Program-made: the position numbers and the translations under genes
Shown here: in pieces, positions 23,403 through 44,718 of the stretch
How the letters are laid out: the number at the start of each line of letters is the position of its first letter
Numbering within the stretch: the stretch's first letter is position 1
NCBI GenBank assembly: GCA_017562135.1
Contig: QEYB01001251.1
Span: forward strand, 1 to 64,000
Origin: Dipylidium caninum
Taxonomy: Eukaryota > Platyhelminthes > Cestoda > Cyclophyllidea > Dipylidiidae
Direction of reading: 5' to 3'
Length of the DNA stretch: 64,000 bases
The notes under the pieces: model-generated
The model's database searches: none
The model's input: only the letters and a program-made list of their open reading frames with translations
Told to the model about the DNA's origin: nothing

Positions 23403-25472
23403 ATGCTGTCGGGCCAATCAGATCGCTGGGCCAATCGGCGCTTGGCCGAGTGCACGCAAAATCTCCAGCTGGTGTCGAAGGCTCCTGGCCTCGCAGTCTC
23501 TCTGCAGCTGCGACTATGCCGCGACTTGCGGGTCATTTCAGGATTTCTCCTCCTCAGCCTGCTACTTCTCCTGGGAGATAATTCAGCGGATGCTGGATGC
23601 GCCTGCGCATCCGGAGCCTGCTTCTGTTCAGGACGACGTCACACGATCTTTCAGCCTCCTCGCCGATGATATCTGCCCCACGACGGAGGCCCTTTTACTA
23701 AATTAGTCCTCCAAGGTGTTCCTAACTTCGTTAGTCCCCATCGAGGATTTGCGTCCATGCGAGAGAGCCGATGTGATGGTTTGCAAAGGCTGGAGGTCTC
23801 GAGCTCCACCAAACTGGAATCCAGAATCTTTCATCTCATTCTGTTTCAAGGTCTTCCAAGACTTCGTGTGCTCGATTTGTCCAATAACTCTCAACTGAAG
23901 ACCTATCGTGACGGCGCTTTCGAGAAGATTGGGAGTACGCTGATAGAACTAACAGCAACAGACAACCGGGTGCATTCCTTGACAAAAGGCGTTTTCTCCG
24001 GTTTGAGCAGCCTTCAACGCTTGATTTTAAGTCGAAATAAGATCGGTTATATCGAGGAGGGCGCCTTCTCCTCACGCGGGTGTTGTAAAAATCTGGTGGA
24101 ACTTTCCCTCGAAGGCAACATCCTCACCGATCTCGAGGACTCCACCTTCGTGGGCCTGGTGAAACTGAGGAAGTTGGACCTCCGTGGGAATCCCCTGCAA
24201 CGGCTCTCGGCCCGGCTGTTCAGTCCTTTCGCAGGCAGCCTCACGCACCTTTGGATGAGCCACAATGATTCTGCTACTTTTGGCGGGTTCGACACCATCC
24301 CCAACGGCTTATTCGCGGAGATGACGAGGCTGGAAGAGCTTTCAATGGTCGAACTAAAAATTACGAATCTCACAGTGGGCTCCTTCACCGGCTTGGCCAA
24401 CCTCAGAAGACTCTCCCTCCGCGGAAACCGTCTGATAATCCTTCCCAAGGCCTGTTTCACCTCCTTGCCGCAACTGCAAGAGCTCGACCTGTCCGCCAAC
24501 GGCATGGTGTGCATCTCGGACAGTTCGGTTGAACGCTACCTGAAATTGCGCTACTTAGATCTTTCTATGAATGGTCTGACCCACCTCACTAGGCGTTCTT
24601 TCTCGATGCTCGCCTACGCTGAACCGACTCCTCAATTTCCAAGCCTTCGCATCAACATTTCCGCGAATCCGGTGCAGCGCATTGAACCGGACGCCTTCTG
24701 CGGATTCAGCGGGCCCACCGAGCTCATTTTGGCCGCGGAGGGGGCTCCGCCTCCCGCCTGGGCCAGTCTGGACGGCTGGCCCGACAACCCCTTCGCCCTG
24801 GTCGGCAACGAAAGCACCATTCTGGGCCTGAATGGCTCTGGCGTCGTGCGCGGGCGTCCGGACGCCGCGACGCTGTGCGGTCCCGAAGGCCACCTCTTCC
24901 GCTCCAAAATTCTCAACTGGAGTCTCTACAAGACCTCCAAGTACTCCGAGAAGGACATAAAGAGTTCTCTGAGCTCCGAGTGTCCTTGGCTCTTCCCCGA
25001 CAAACTCTTTCCTTGGCGATTCTCGAAATTGGGCGTCTCGGGGCTGTCGCGAGTTCCGGGCGGCGGAGGCGATGTCTCCTACGCCCTGGAAGAGGGTTCT
25101 CGCATCTACCTTCTCATAATCGTCGGAGTCTGTATAACTTTCCTTCTCGCCGCCCTGACGATCATCATGTGTTACCGCGCGTGGTCTCGACGAGCCACTC
25201 AAAAGATGGCGGCGGACACCGAAGCCAACATCGGCAACGGCGGCGGCGGCGGTGGCAGCGGCTCCAGGAGCGGGGAACACCTAACGACCATCGGCGAGGT
25301 CTCGGAGAAGCATGGGCTTCTAGAGAGGCCGCAGAACGGCAAAGTCGCTGCCACCACAGAGCCAGAGGAGGGCGAGGAAGGCGCCGAGCGCCGCGTCTCC
25401 AGGAGTGGACGTCGCAACTCCGAGCCGAGGGGCGAGGAGATGGAGACAATGACCGCGTTCGGCGTGCTGTAG
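23403..25472 (+). CDS. Leucine-rich-repeat single-pass membrane protein
   Basis: Probable cell-surface receptor or adhesion protein; no ortholog is named. The open frame runs from 23670 to 25472 without a break. It holds about eleven LRRs, for example LRVLDLSNNS, LQRLILSRNK, LVELSLEGNI, LRKLDLRGNP, LRRLSLRGNR, LQELDLSANG and LRYLDLSMNG. A cysteine-containing juxtamembrane region follows, then one membrane helix (about 25108-25180, IYLLIIVGVCITFLLAALTI) and a cytoplasmic tail of about 100 residues with a Gly run and Glu/Arg-rich stretches. Upstream in the same frame a signal-peptide-like run (GFLLLSLLLLLGDNSADAG) and a Cys-rich LRR cap (CACASGACFCS) occur, but TGA at 23667-23669 interrupts the frame. 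An indel error, an unseen splice or a real stop could explain this. The true start is uncertain: 23403 is the only in-frame ATG found upstream, yet CCAAT boxes lie just after it. Confidence 0.85.
23414..23435 (+). promoter_or_regulatory. Two CCAAT boxes at the LRR gene start
   Basis: CCAATCAG at 23414 and CCAATCGG at 23431, 17 bases apart, shortly before the signal-peptide coding part. They suggest that transcription starts downstream and that the ATG at 23403 may not be used. Confidence 0.45.
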
Positions 25473-25892
25473 GAAAGGAGAGGCGGAGGTTGCACCTCTC
25501 CGCTCTCTTCCCACTCTCTCGTCGGCGCAGGCCACGTCTCTCCCCGCCACTTGACCGCCAAAATTCATCTTCCCTAAAGCGCCAAATTTTGAAGATTGTT
25601 TCCTTTGTTAGTAGTCTGGCTCTGAAAAATCGAGTCAGCTCGTCCTCAATGCCATTGCCACAAACCGTCCCCGTCCCCGTCCCGTTCGCCCTCCGCCTCC
25701 GCCTCGATATCAGTTAACTTGAGACGACCGCCTCTTCCCAGGGCCAGCGCCAGCGCCAGCCCCCACCCGCCCCGTGTACACAGAACGAAGCCCCAACCGC
25801 CCCTTGTTTCTTCCTGAGTTTATATTATGTCCACAGGCGAGCGCGCCCGGTGCGAGTTGCGCCCCGCCCGGGTGCTCTGATTTTGACAAGGA

Positions 25893-25898
25893 AATAAA
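25893..25898 (+). terminator. Candidate polyadenylation signal of the LRR gene
   Basis: AATAAA 421 bases after the LRR gene stop codon. Confidence 0.4.
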
Positions 25899-28232
25899 TT
25901 TGGATTTAAGACGGCTCCTCGGTGCGCGGCGGGACGCCACTGGCCGGGGCTGGGGTCGCTCCAGCCTTCTTGCGAGCTCTTCCGCACCGCAAGTGGGAGG
26001 TGGAGCTCCGCGCGCGGTCCGCGGCTGTGAGGCGATGCCGGGGCGACCGCGGTCCCACCCCCCACCCCCCAGGGCGATTGGTCGGGTGCTGACGACTGGA
26101 GAAGGGGGAAATGTGGCCCATAAGCGTGGAGTAGATCCCACGTTTACCTTGTCGCGGTTGGGAAGCATAGGATGGTCTGGGAAGGCCGAAAGTAGCGCAA
26201 CAGCGCCCTCCTCCTCCTCATTTTAGTTTATTTTCTGAGGATGTTCAAGTGGAATGGGCGTGTGTCCGAAGAGCAGGGATATTTTTTACTGAAATGTTGC
26301 GGTTGTTGTACAGTTTGGGGCGGGGGGAGAGGAGTTATTTGAACTACGCAGTGGCAACGTCACAAGGCTAACAGCAGGGCATTCTTGTGAGCCGCAACCG
26401 CTTTTCCATTCACTCAAACAAATTGAGCACCCGAACTGGGGTTTTTTGACCCGCAACTCCGCTTTGCAGTGTAGCTAATTGTTCTCCGTAGACCGCAATT
26501 TGCCCCAATTTCCATAGAGAATATAAGGAAGGGCAAATCTGCCTTGATATAGTATTTTCTGGGGGAGAGGCTCACATCGAAAGCCTAAGACCCTAGGCTC
26601 CCGGGGCCGCTGATATCGTGCAAGTAGTACGTGCACCCGTTGAAATTGGGGGGGGGGGGCGAAAGGCCCTACTTTTTGGCGCTTCGAAGACCGCTTGGGG
26701 TTCTTGCAACTCCTCTACCGTTTGAGCCACTATTCGGAGGGAACCGACAAGGCAACAGCGCAAAGTCGCCGCTCATGCCCTTGCTCCGCCCGAAATAGCG
26801 GTGCAACCTCGGGGAACGCAGGTTGCCACATTCCTGCGGAAATCCCCACGCCTCCACCAGTTACGGTGATAAATTTGCATTCCACGCGGCAGCAGAGGCG
26901 GCAGAGGCGCTAGCAGCGCCAGTCTTAGCCGCGGCGCGAAGCGTCTGTTGTGCGCGGCGAGGCGTTGGACGGACGAGACAGGCCGCCGGCGTCCCTCGCC
27001 CCTCGCCCCTCGCGCCTCCCGCCTCGCGCCTCGACGGTGCACACAGAGCGCGTCTCCCCGAGAGATCGGTCGGCCAAGGAGGACGCGGCGACAGGTTGGC
27101 GCGTCTACGGCGCCCAAACACGCACTCCCCAGGCGGCTGGCGAGTGGATCAACCCGTCTGTCGGACGACATTTATTAGCAGTTTACGGCATTTGTTCGCG
27201 GAGTCTGTGAAGCTCCTGCCATCCCCCATTGTCTCCGCCGTCGACAAAGTGGGCCATGATTGATGGCGGCTGAACTGGGGCCGGCAATGATTAAAACCAG
27301 GCGACTTCGTCAGCGCCGCTGATGTCCTCCGACCGGATTGTCCGCCTTGCGTCCAACCTCTGTCGCATTGACTGGCCCGCCGGTCGAGTGAAGCGGACAG
27401 GCCGCGGCGTGTTGTTCTAACTGCCGCTCCCACGGCCGAGGCGCGGATGACGGATGGACCCGCGATCGGCCTCGTCTCACGTCCGCGGTGGCTGCGCGCT
27501 CGCGCTAAGAGCGGTTGACGCGGGACCGGACGACCGACCGACGACCGCCGACCGTCCATCCGTCGTCCCTACCGTCCGCCGCTTCCGCCGCGCTGTTGGT
27601 ATCCAAAGCTGGGCCACTCATGGCCGCTCACCCTCTTCTGCCTGTTTGAGTCTTTCGTTTCGCGCTCCTCTCTGTTCCACCGCCGTTTGCGTCTCTCCTG
27701 GCCACCAAACGTTGGACGCGGTGGACGACTCGTGCGGACGATGGCGTCTACAGGCCACCGGCACCTCCGCGAAGGCGCTTCGTCAGCTTGAGTGATCTTC
27801 TCCAATGCTCCCGACGTGCTGCGGCTCTGCCGGGGCATGAGGACGCAGAAGACGCGAGCGAGGGCGACGAAGCCGAGCGTGTCCAACGGCCTTGGCAAGG
27901 TGATTCAAACTCGGCCAGTAACGTCGCCCGCCCCTGGGGGTGCTATTTAAAAGGCGTTGTTTCTTTCTCTCCGCCTGGACGAATGACTACCGACGCACAT
28001 CAAAGAAAAGCGATAATGATACGTCACTTCAAGCCCCACCTCCCTCCCCTCCCCCGCACCCCGCCACCGCCGCCTCCGGCGTCGCCGTCGCCTCCGCCGC
28101 CTCCGCCGCCGCACTCCCACCAGCCCGGATGATTGCCATTCCGGGGCGGTACGCGTGCGCGGAGGGTGGACGGCCGAGGGGCCAGTCATTAGCTCTCGGT
28201 CCCGAATTGTCGTCTGGCCGGCGTCTGACGGT

Positions 28233-28330
28233 GAGCCGAGGCGAGCCGAGCCGAGCCGAGCCGAGCCGAGCCGAGCCGAGCCGAGCCGAGCCGAGCCGAG
28301 CCGAGCCGAGCCGAGCCGAGCGAGCCGAGT
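28233..28330. repeat. GCCGA pentanucleotide tandem array
   Basis: About 18 nearly perfect copies of a 5-bp unit (GAGCC/GCCGA). Because the unit is not a multiple of three, all frames stay open and give repeating Arg-Ala-Glu-Pro-Ser peptides, which explains the long spurious frames here. Confidence 0.95.
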
Positions 28331-31300
28331 CGGGCAGAGTCGCGTCGGCGACGGTGGGGAGATCGCGAGGCCTGCTGGCACGGCGGCCTCGGTTATCCGC
28401 AGGCGCTGCCCCGTCCACCTGTCCGCCGCGTCGCGGAGGGCAGCGTGGCGAGTCAAACGCCCGGTGCCGCGGGGGTGAATACGCAATGGACGCGAAGTGG
28501 GTTAATTGCACACTCACAAACCAGTTCGTCGGGCTCAGCCGCTTTTGTGCGTCGCATGAATCACGGAGGCCCGCGCACTTCAAAGGCACCTCGGCGTCCG
28601 CTTTGATCTCACCGCCGGCAGATACGCAATCTCGCAGCTGCTGGGGTGAGACCCGCCGACAACTCGCGGTCCGCGAACAGCGCGGGCGCAGGGGAGAGCG
28701 AGGGAAGGAGCGAGCGAGAAAGAGGGAGAGAAAACTCCGCGTGGCAGGGTGGAGGTGCACGCTGGAGGCCCGAGAAGAGTTCGTGGAGAGACGGCATTTC
28801 GAGCCAACTCCCGCAATGCGCACCTCTTCGCAAGCTGAGGCGCTCTCGAGTCCGGAAAGTTGGTGCCCCTGGGCGGAGCAGGCGACATATGTGGCCGCCG
28901 CGGCGGGAGGAGGCGAGAGACAGCCGAAGCGCCTAACTGCCGGTCGCCGCTCGGACTTCCTGCCCCTGGCAGTTGCCGGACCGAAGCGAGGAGTTACTTC
29001 CAGCGCATCTTGCGTTCGGTGAAGAAGGGGAGAGGAGAGGCGCACCGCGTCCCGGGGGACGCGGGGGTCGGCAAGTCGGGAGGGCGGCAGGCGTACAGGC
29101 GGACAGGCGGGCGGGCGAGCGGGCGAGTGACCTAGCGAAGGCGCCGAGGTCAAAGCGCTCTCCAGGCTTGCCCCCGCTGGAGGCAGGAAGATTAAGAACT
29201 CGACACTGTCGCATCGCACGACCTTCCACATGCCACTCGGTTCCCACCTCCACCTCCACGGCTCCTCCGGGGGACAGCATTCTTCAGCGACGCATGCGCA
29301 CGATTTGCGGACGTTGCCGGTGCGGCGAAGGACGCGACTCTCCTCACTTTCCAGTTTCCACCTTCCGCCTGTCCGCCCTACCGGCCTGCAGACCTGCCAA
29401 CCCGCCGTCCGCGACTCCACTGACTCGGACATGAACGCAGGCGGGTTGCAAGCTCTCCCGACGCTCCGCGGACTGCGTTGGCGGACGGATGCTGAGGACG
29501 AGGACCAGCGAGGCGGTTGAATGAGAAGTGGAACAAAGTGGAGCATGGCATGTGAGCGGTGGACGAATCTCCGCACCACCGTCTGCGTCGCCCCGCCTCC
29601 GTAGTTGCCCTGCGCAGCGCCACGTTCTCCGCCGGGGCTCCTCATCCCCTTCCGTCGCCTCATTCAGTGCATCCCGGCGGCTCAGCGTCCGCGGTCCGAG
29701 TTCACTTGCCCCCAAACGTAGCTCTGCGGGTAATCGCCGTCGCTTAGCAATGGGCGAAAGCAATTTTATGTTCTCACTTCATAATTACTAAGCCGCCGTG
29801 CAATAGGACAACCGCGGTCGTCTGCCCCCGTTGGAAATTAGTCCTTTTCGCCTCAGAAGAAGCCACTTTTAGGCGGAGATTTGGCTTGTCACCGTTGATT
29901 ACTCGCGCCTCGCCTTGGTACCTGCCGCGTTCCTCGCCTCCTCCATTTGCATTTGCCGCGACGCCTTGTGGGTTCGTCCGCTCATGCCAACCCGCCGCCT
30001 CGTCAGTCGTCGTTGGTGCGCCCGAATGCCATTCCGGCGCACCGAGCGATGCCCACTGGGCCATCGTCGGCGCGTCTGCCGCCTCCGCTTCCCACGGCCA
30101 ACACTCCGCCCGCCCCACATACTCGGCAGATTCCTGAAGCGCCTCAGTTTATGCGAACAAATAACCTCGAGGGCCAGCAATAATCTGGCAACTCGAAGGC
30201 TGACAGCGTCTCCCGAGGTTCCCGTGCTGATGGGGATCTGTAGAAGCCTTCGTAAAAGGCTTTTAAGCAAGGAATAATAAAAGTGGGAGACATTTCGCAC
30301 CCTCTCTCCACCCCGCAGGGCAATGAAGTCACTATCAGAGCCAGTGAAAATTGTTCCGCCCGAAAGGGAGACATAAAACAGCCTGGTGGGTGCCTGGAGT
30401 GCCTTCGCAATCTGTCGCCCGTGGGGTTTTCCGTAACGCACACATGGAATGAATGAAGGCGAAGTGAATCAGCAAATTAAATCATCCTCGCGTGTCCGGA
30501 AACCGAATACAACCCGGATATGCGAAGAGCCGAACTGAGGCTGCAGAGGGAGACGATTTCCTCCTTGCCTGTCCGCACTTTGACGGAGCGAGAAACTCAT
30601 TCTGCGCGATGTCCTCCACGGTCAGAAAATAATGGAACCGCTGTGCCACTCTCTGTCCAATCTTGTCGAAAAAGGACAAAAAAAATAAGCTCTGGTAGCA
30701 TCAGTGATTTCCATTGGGAAAGGTACTGAGGCACAAAGGCCTTCCGACTCCCTGCCAATTGAACTATAAACCCATGACATAAAACTTGGTGGGTTACGAC
30801 TTGCTGCCTACTTCCTTCTGCAGAGCACTGACGAATTGGCACTGGGAGATTTTTAATCTCTCCGCTGCATGCTCCCTTCTGGGTGGCATGCCTTTCCGGC
30901 CATGTCTGGCACCTACATCCGCCGCAACCGCCCCTCCGACCAATGGACGCCTGTCTCGACTGCCGGGCTGCTCCACCGCCGTCCGCCCGACGCCTCAGGT
31001 ATTTCTCTCCAGGCAGCTCAGAAGGAGTTGGCAGCCGCAGACCAAAAATCAGCCATTAAAAATTCGGACGTCGATTCCTTAATTATTATTAAAGCTCTGT
31101 GGCAGACAGTCTTAGTTCTCATTAGTCTTTAACAGAATCAAAGCAACATCCAAGTTGCCAAGGTCAAACAAAATCACGGTTTTAGTTTAACACGCGGTAT
31201 GAGATCTCGCAGCTGCTTTTAAAGAGCCTGTCAAATTATCCAAATTAATTTAGCCAATGGGGATAACACAGGAAGACCATGCTTAGAGGCGCCAGTGGAG

Positions 31301-32032
31301 ACCAAAATGAGGGAATTTTCGCAAGTATTCGCAGAAACAGCCCGGCGACAGAAGAGGCCAAGTGACAAACACGTTTTTCCTTTGAAGTTGTCGTGACGTC
31401 ACCTCCGACCGCGCCTTCTTTTTTGTGGTGTTCAGTGCAGAAATGTTACAAGTGGACAACGCACCAAAAACAAGACGTGCATTTTGTACCGAAACAGCCC
31501 GGGGGGCGCGTGCGGCAATTCGAGGAGGCGCACCGCAAAACCCGTCCGGCTGAGCGTTTCGACCGTGGCCGCGTTAGAAAGTCACGTCTCCTCCGCGTCG
31601 CGGAGGTGAAACGAGCCCCTCAGCGGCACTGGTCACGCATTCAAGTGACCTTGTGCTGGGATGCGATCGTTTCTACACCAACTAGATCAGAATTCCCCTT
31701 AAGGCTCCTTTCCCGGCCTCGGCGCTGTCAGCGCCTCACATCCGCTCTAGCCAGTCTGCGAGCGAAAGACGACCTGCTAAAGTTTGTCCCGAAAATTCGC
31801 GGTTTTCGCGGCTAAGGGTGGAATGGCGTTTGGGAAACAAGCATTGTACAAGCGGTGAATGGACCCGACTGTTTTTAAGTTGCCGGGGTGGACAAAAGCG
31901 CCGAGCATCGCTGGTGCCGTTAATAAATGCGGTCGCAGTTGCCCAGTCAAATCGATTTGTCGCGAGGCAAATGCCACGCCGACGTCAACAGAGTCGCCGC
32001 CGAAATGTCATCTCCTCGGCCTCGGGGTTGGT

Positions 32033-32052
32033 GCACACACACACACACACAC
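32033..32052. repeat. (CA)n microsatellite
   Basis: Run of about ten CA units. Confidence 0.9.
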
Positions 32053-35003
32053 GAAGAGAAGGTGACCTTTTTGTGCGGTTGTTGCCCACTCCGTTATAAA
32101 ACAGTGGCCCATTTGAATCCTGAAGAATGGCTTTGGGTGAATCCCAAGAGCCCCGCCCAGTTCCTGGCCTATTCTCGCCTTCAACTCAGACTGTCCGCGC
32201 GGCTCGAGGCTACCGTAAGCGAAATGGAAGGAAGAACAAAAGTAGCCCACTTTGTCTCGTCTCGAGAGCTTCGGGCAGCTCGACATTGGCGTGGATCTTT
32301 TGTCAAGACGCGCCAATTGCGGATTAATTATGCTTTAAAATGCCCTCGTGGCAATTTGTGAATGATGTCGGTGGGTTAAATCAAAGGAGCCATAAACCTC
32401 GTAGCTTTGGGAGGTACGCAGGGAAGACCTGGGAAGGCTTGGAAACTCGGAGTAATTTCTCTCGGCAGAGGAGATCGCACGAGCGGTCGTGAACCGCACC
32501 GAGGGGGCTGGAGGCTCGACTTAACGCGAACGAGGAGCCGGAGAGCTCACATCGCTGCGATGTGCCAAGCGATGCGGGCACTCGCTGGCGGAGAGACGCC
32601 GCCGGGCTGGTGCCACCCGCAGCGGCCGGAGATGGCAAGAGACGTCGGCGGGGATCACGTGATTGTGGGAGAGGAGGCTTGTGGCTTTCTGGAAAGTGGG
32701 GCAGTCAGAAACACGTTTGTCTCTCATTGCATGCGTCCGCCGATGGGGCGGGGGACGGGCGTCTGCCCACTTCTCTCCCCCCCCGCCCCCCTCCCCAATG
32801 CAAATGAGGCTCCAGCGGTTGACCAGTCAACCCGCGACGCCTGCGACGCCGCCGCCGCCGGTGTCCTCAAGTAAGACGGCCAAAACGCGACGGGAGTGGA
32901 GAGGCTGTGCAGGCGGCCTGGCTTTCAGGGTGGCGCGTGTCCTCTTCATTTTCACCTTCTCCCAGATCGGTCATGGCAGCAGTTCACCCCGCCGAGTCAG
33001 CCCAATCAACCGGTTAGTACGCCGATTTGGCATAAATGCGACAAGTCATATTCGCCGAGATATTTGGAAGCCCCGAGTCTTGCCACGATGGCCACCTCGG
33101 CGTGGACTTCTCAAGACTCCTTGCATCGCGCAGCGATGTTCCAGGTGGACAGTTGGAATGGGCTACACTAGTAGCTGAAGACTCCACTTCGTGTACTATC
33201 CAAGGAACACCGCTTGGGCCGCACGAAAAGACCTGCTGCATTTGCTCTGAGCAAAAGTTTTCTCTACCTTTGTAAATACGCAACCATGACAAGCTGATCA
33301 CCGACTCCAAGGGAGGAAATCCCCAGAACATCATGGTCTGGGCATCTCGACTAAGTAAACTCGACAAAACGACGTTTTTACTGCCGGGGCGGCGGAGGGG
33401 CGGAAAGCGACGAAGGAGGGGGAGGGTGGATCGAGTTTCCGCCGTCAAAACAGACACCAGAAGGCGCCGCAAATGAGGCCAGAGGGAGATTCAGTCCCCA
33501 GCTCGTCAGTGGCAGTTGGTCTGCACCCTTCAGTCTTCCAACGTCACTTCTGTGATTTGCGGCAGCAGAGCACAAACTTTATACTCTTCCCAGGGTGTCA
33601 TGGAGAACTTCTGTTTGTTCGAACAGCCCACAAGATTGCCATAACGGGAGCTATTCGTGCGCTTACCGCGTCTACTGACACGCCCCGAGACTGCTTGCGG
33701 TCGACAGTCGTTTAATTCTTCTCCTCGAGCATTAAATTAGGGCAAATGGGGAGGAGAACGACCGACAACCGTCGTTTCGTCGCTCACACAGTAGTTCTTC
33801 TCTCGCCTTCCTTCGGGTTAGATGAAGTAACTGGAATAACTCCAGTTAAATACAAACCTCGCCAGCCTTCCAGGTCCACCTCCTTGATCCAAATAGAATT
33901 ATTACGGAGTGAGGCAGGCGCTGGAGAGCCACGTAAAAACCAGGAAAACTTCGTCTACTTCGACCACTTGAGCGGAATCATCTTTATATCGTGACGGCGA
34001 GAAAGTAGCTTAACCGTTGTCTGTTAGGAAATTGTGTGCTTATGGTTTACTTCCCGAGATCCGCCAGGCCTTCCACGACTTCTGTGCAAAATAAAGAATT
34101 TTCATCCTATTGATTGCACTTATTACGAATAAAGTGATAATGGATAACACTTCACTGCAAATGTCGCTTTATCAGTCGGGTCCAATAAAAAACTCAGGGT
34201 AGCTGCGATTAGTTCCAAAAGTTTTATCACACAGAAGGTTAATTTATTTTTCTGACATCCCATTTGTCCAGAAGCACAGATTAGGAATTATGCCAGTGTC
34301 ACAAACTGCTTTAGGAAGAAGCTTGTGTTTTGCCTATCTGAAAGAGATTTAGTAGAAGAATTTTGTTATACCGCCATAGATTGGATAAGCTGTTGAAATC
34401 TTAAATATGCACTTGCCCCCCTCATGGCAGCGTTTTGACGTAAAAATGTTATCGAAGAGAAATAATAACAGTAGGCAGTCGATTGTTGTGGCTTTCCGCC
34501 CCCCACGAAAATTGATTGTAAAATGACGCTCTCCAGCCTAATTTAAACATACTAAGTTCCTGGCATTTTTCGATATGGGGTGTACGTTGACATATTGGAG
34601 TTGGCTACGCTAAAAGACAGAGAAAATTCACTGAGGTATTTGCTGATTTACTATGGGGCAAGTGCGTGGGGGCAGAAAGAGATTAAGGTTTGCTACGATT
34701 CTGATCAATTTAATTTGTTCACTATTTTGGAAATTCATTCCTGTTAGTCTTCAGTATAGCACGAGCAAAGTTGATGAATTGGGAGAACAGAAATTTAAAA
34801 CATTATCACCTTTTCTAAAATCAAACAACGTTTCTTTGAACTAATCATTTTTACTTAATAGTTTTATAAAAGCAGTTGTAAGCGTTGGTGGCTGTTGATG
34901 TTATATTGCTTTGCTGGCACTTGTTGTTTATTAATTAATTTGCTCCTTGTTTAAATCGCATGACGCGATCGCACGTTTAAATAATTTTAAACGCGATATT
35001 AGG

Positions 35004-43581
<8,578 letters not shown>

Positions 43582-44298
43582 ATTATCTCGTTACTTATTA
43601 ACTTTTAAGTAGTAAAGTCAAACTCTTATAATTTGAGGTGTACAGACATCACCGTGCACAATCATAACAGTTTTTACATTTGCACTCATATCACCATTTT
43701 GCACCGAATAACTATCTGAAAAAAAAATTATTTGTGGTTTTTTAAAGTGTGATGTGGTCTCTTGGGGCACAGGTATGTCAAATTACCTTCCGTCTAGTTT
43801 GGCAGCTGTCTTTTTCACGTACAATCGCATGACATAACAGGTTGGACACTTTTTGCATATTCGGGAATGGTGCTTGCTGACAACGGGCATTTTACGCAGA
43901 CATAACTCCAGTGATCGGTTAGACTGGACCGCCGAAGTTAAAAATGTGATAATGGCTAACAGCAGATAAAGTGTCCTCTCTCTCGATGAAAGTAAAAGTA
44001 GGAGTTTGGAGAGGTCGCATTTCATGAGGTCAAAACCAAAAAATTGAGAGGAAAGTATGGTCAAGTACTGCGGGCAAAGATGTATTGGCAGAAAATTGGC
44101 CCAAATAGTCTTTCTTTTACCTAAATCTCTTCTAAATGGAAGGAGAGATTAGTGGCCACATCACCTTGGTCGTTTTGCGCTACACCACGACTCATGCCGT
44201 GTCTAACGACGCATTTGCGTGTCTGCACCTATGCATAAATGCGTGTTCTATGTGCCTGTGAATCACGGTTACGCAGCCAAATGGCGCGCCTGCACGTG
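43582..44298. other. Forkhead-innexin A intergenic region
   Basis: AT-rich 3' flank of the forkhead gene followed by the GC-richer promoter region of innexin A. No AATAAA was seen close to the forkhead stop. No gene recognised. Confidence 0.55.
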
Positions 44299-44331
44299 AT
44301 TGGTCGTTATGGCTTTGAGCACAGCGATTGG
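44299..44331 (+). promoter_or_regulatory. Two inverted CCAAT boxes upstream of innexin A
   Basis: ATTGG at 44299-44303 and 44327-44331, about 390-420 bases before the ATG at 44719. Likely NF-Y sites of the innexin A promoter (inference). Confidence 0.4.
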
Positions 44332-44718
44332 TTGGCGATGGCGAGCGCTCCTCCGTGGGGGACGAGGCCTGTGCACCCTGTCCGCATACCCGAAACAAAG
44401 GCCGTGGGCTCAGCGCCGCGCTCTGTAAGACGAGGCTTTCCTTCTTCCTCAAATATATTATCTTTAGTTGCCTCACCCATTAGACGAGTGAGCGGTACCT
44501 CCAGTCAGCCCTTGTCACATCACCGCCCTATCGATTTTCGGTCAATGCAATTGCGGATAATCAGTGATTAACGGAATAACGATCGACTGAGTGTCCGTTT
44601 CATCGGAAGTGGATGTCCGTGTGACGGCATCGGGGAAGCGAGCAATTTGAGGAACAGAGGAGACGACGTCGCGGATTTCGCTCGAGTGACAAGTGTCAGG
44701 AGCTAACCGCTACTCGGC

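Larger units (their letters stand above)
25473..35003. other. GC-rich intergenic region without supported genes
   Basis: Nine and a half kilobases between the LRR gene and the forkhead gene. Most is GC-rich with poly-G runs (26648-26657), a pentamer array, CA repeats (32033-32052) and Arg/Pro/Ala-rich spurious frames on both strands. From about 33.7 kb it turns AT-rich, leading into the forkhead gene. AATAAA at 25893-25898, 420 bases past the LRR stop, is a candidate poly(A) signal for that gene. Confidence 0.55.

Noticed and set aside
23667..23669. Selenocysteine reading of the TGA in the LRR gene
   Set aside because: No SECIS-like element was seen and LRR caps are not known selenoproteins; a base error is simpler.
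28029..29663. 544-codon open frame on the minus strand
   Set aside because: GC-rich, Arg/Ser/Pro/Leu low complexity, runs through the GCCGA array, no domain, and open frames on the other strand overlap it.
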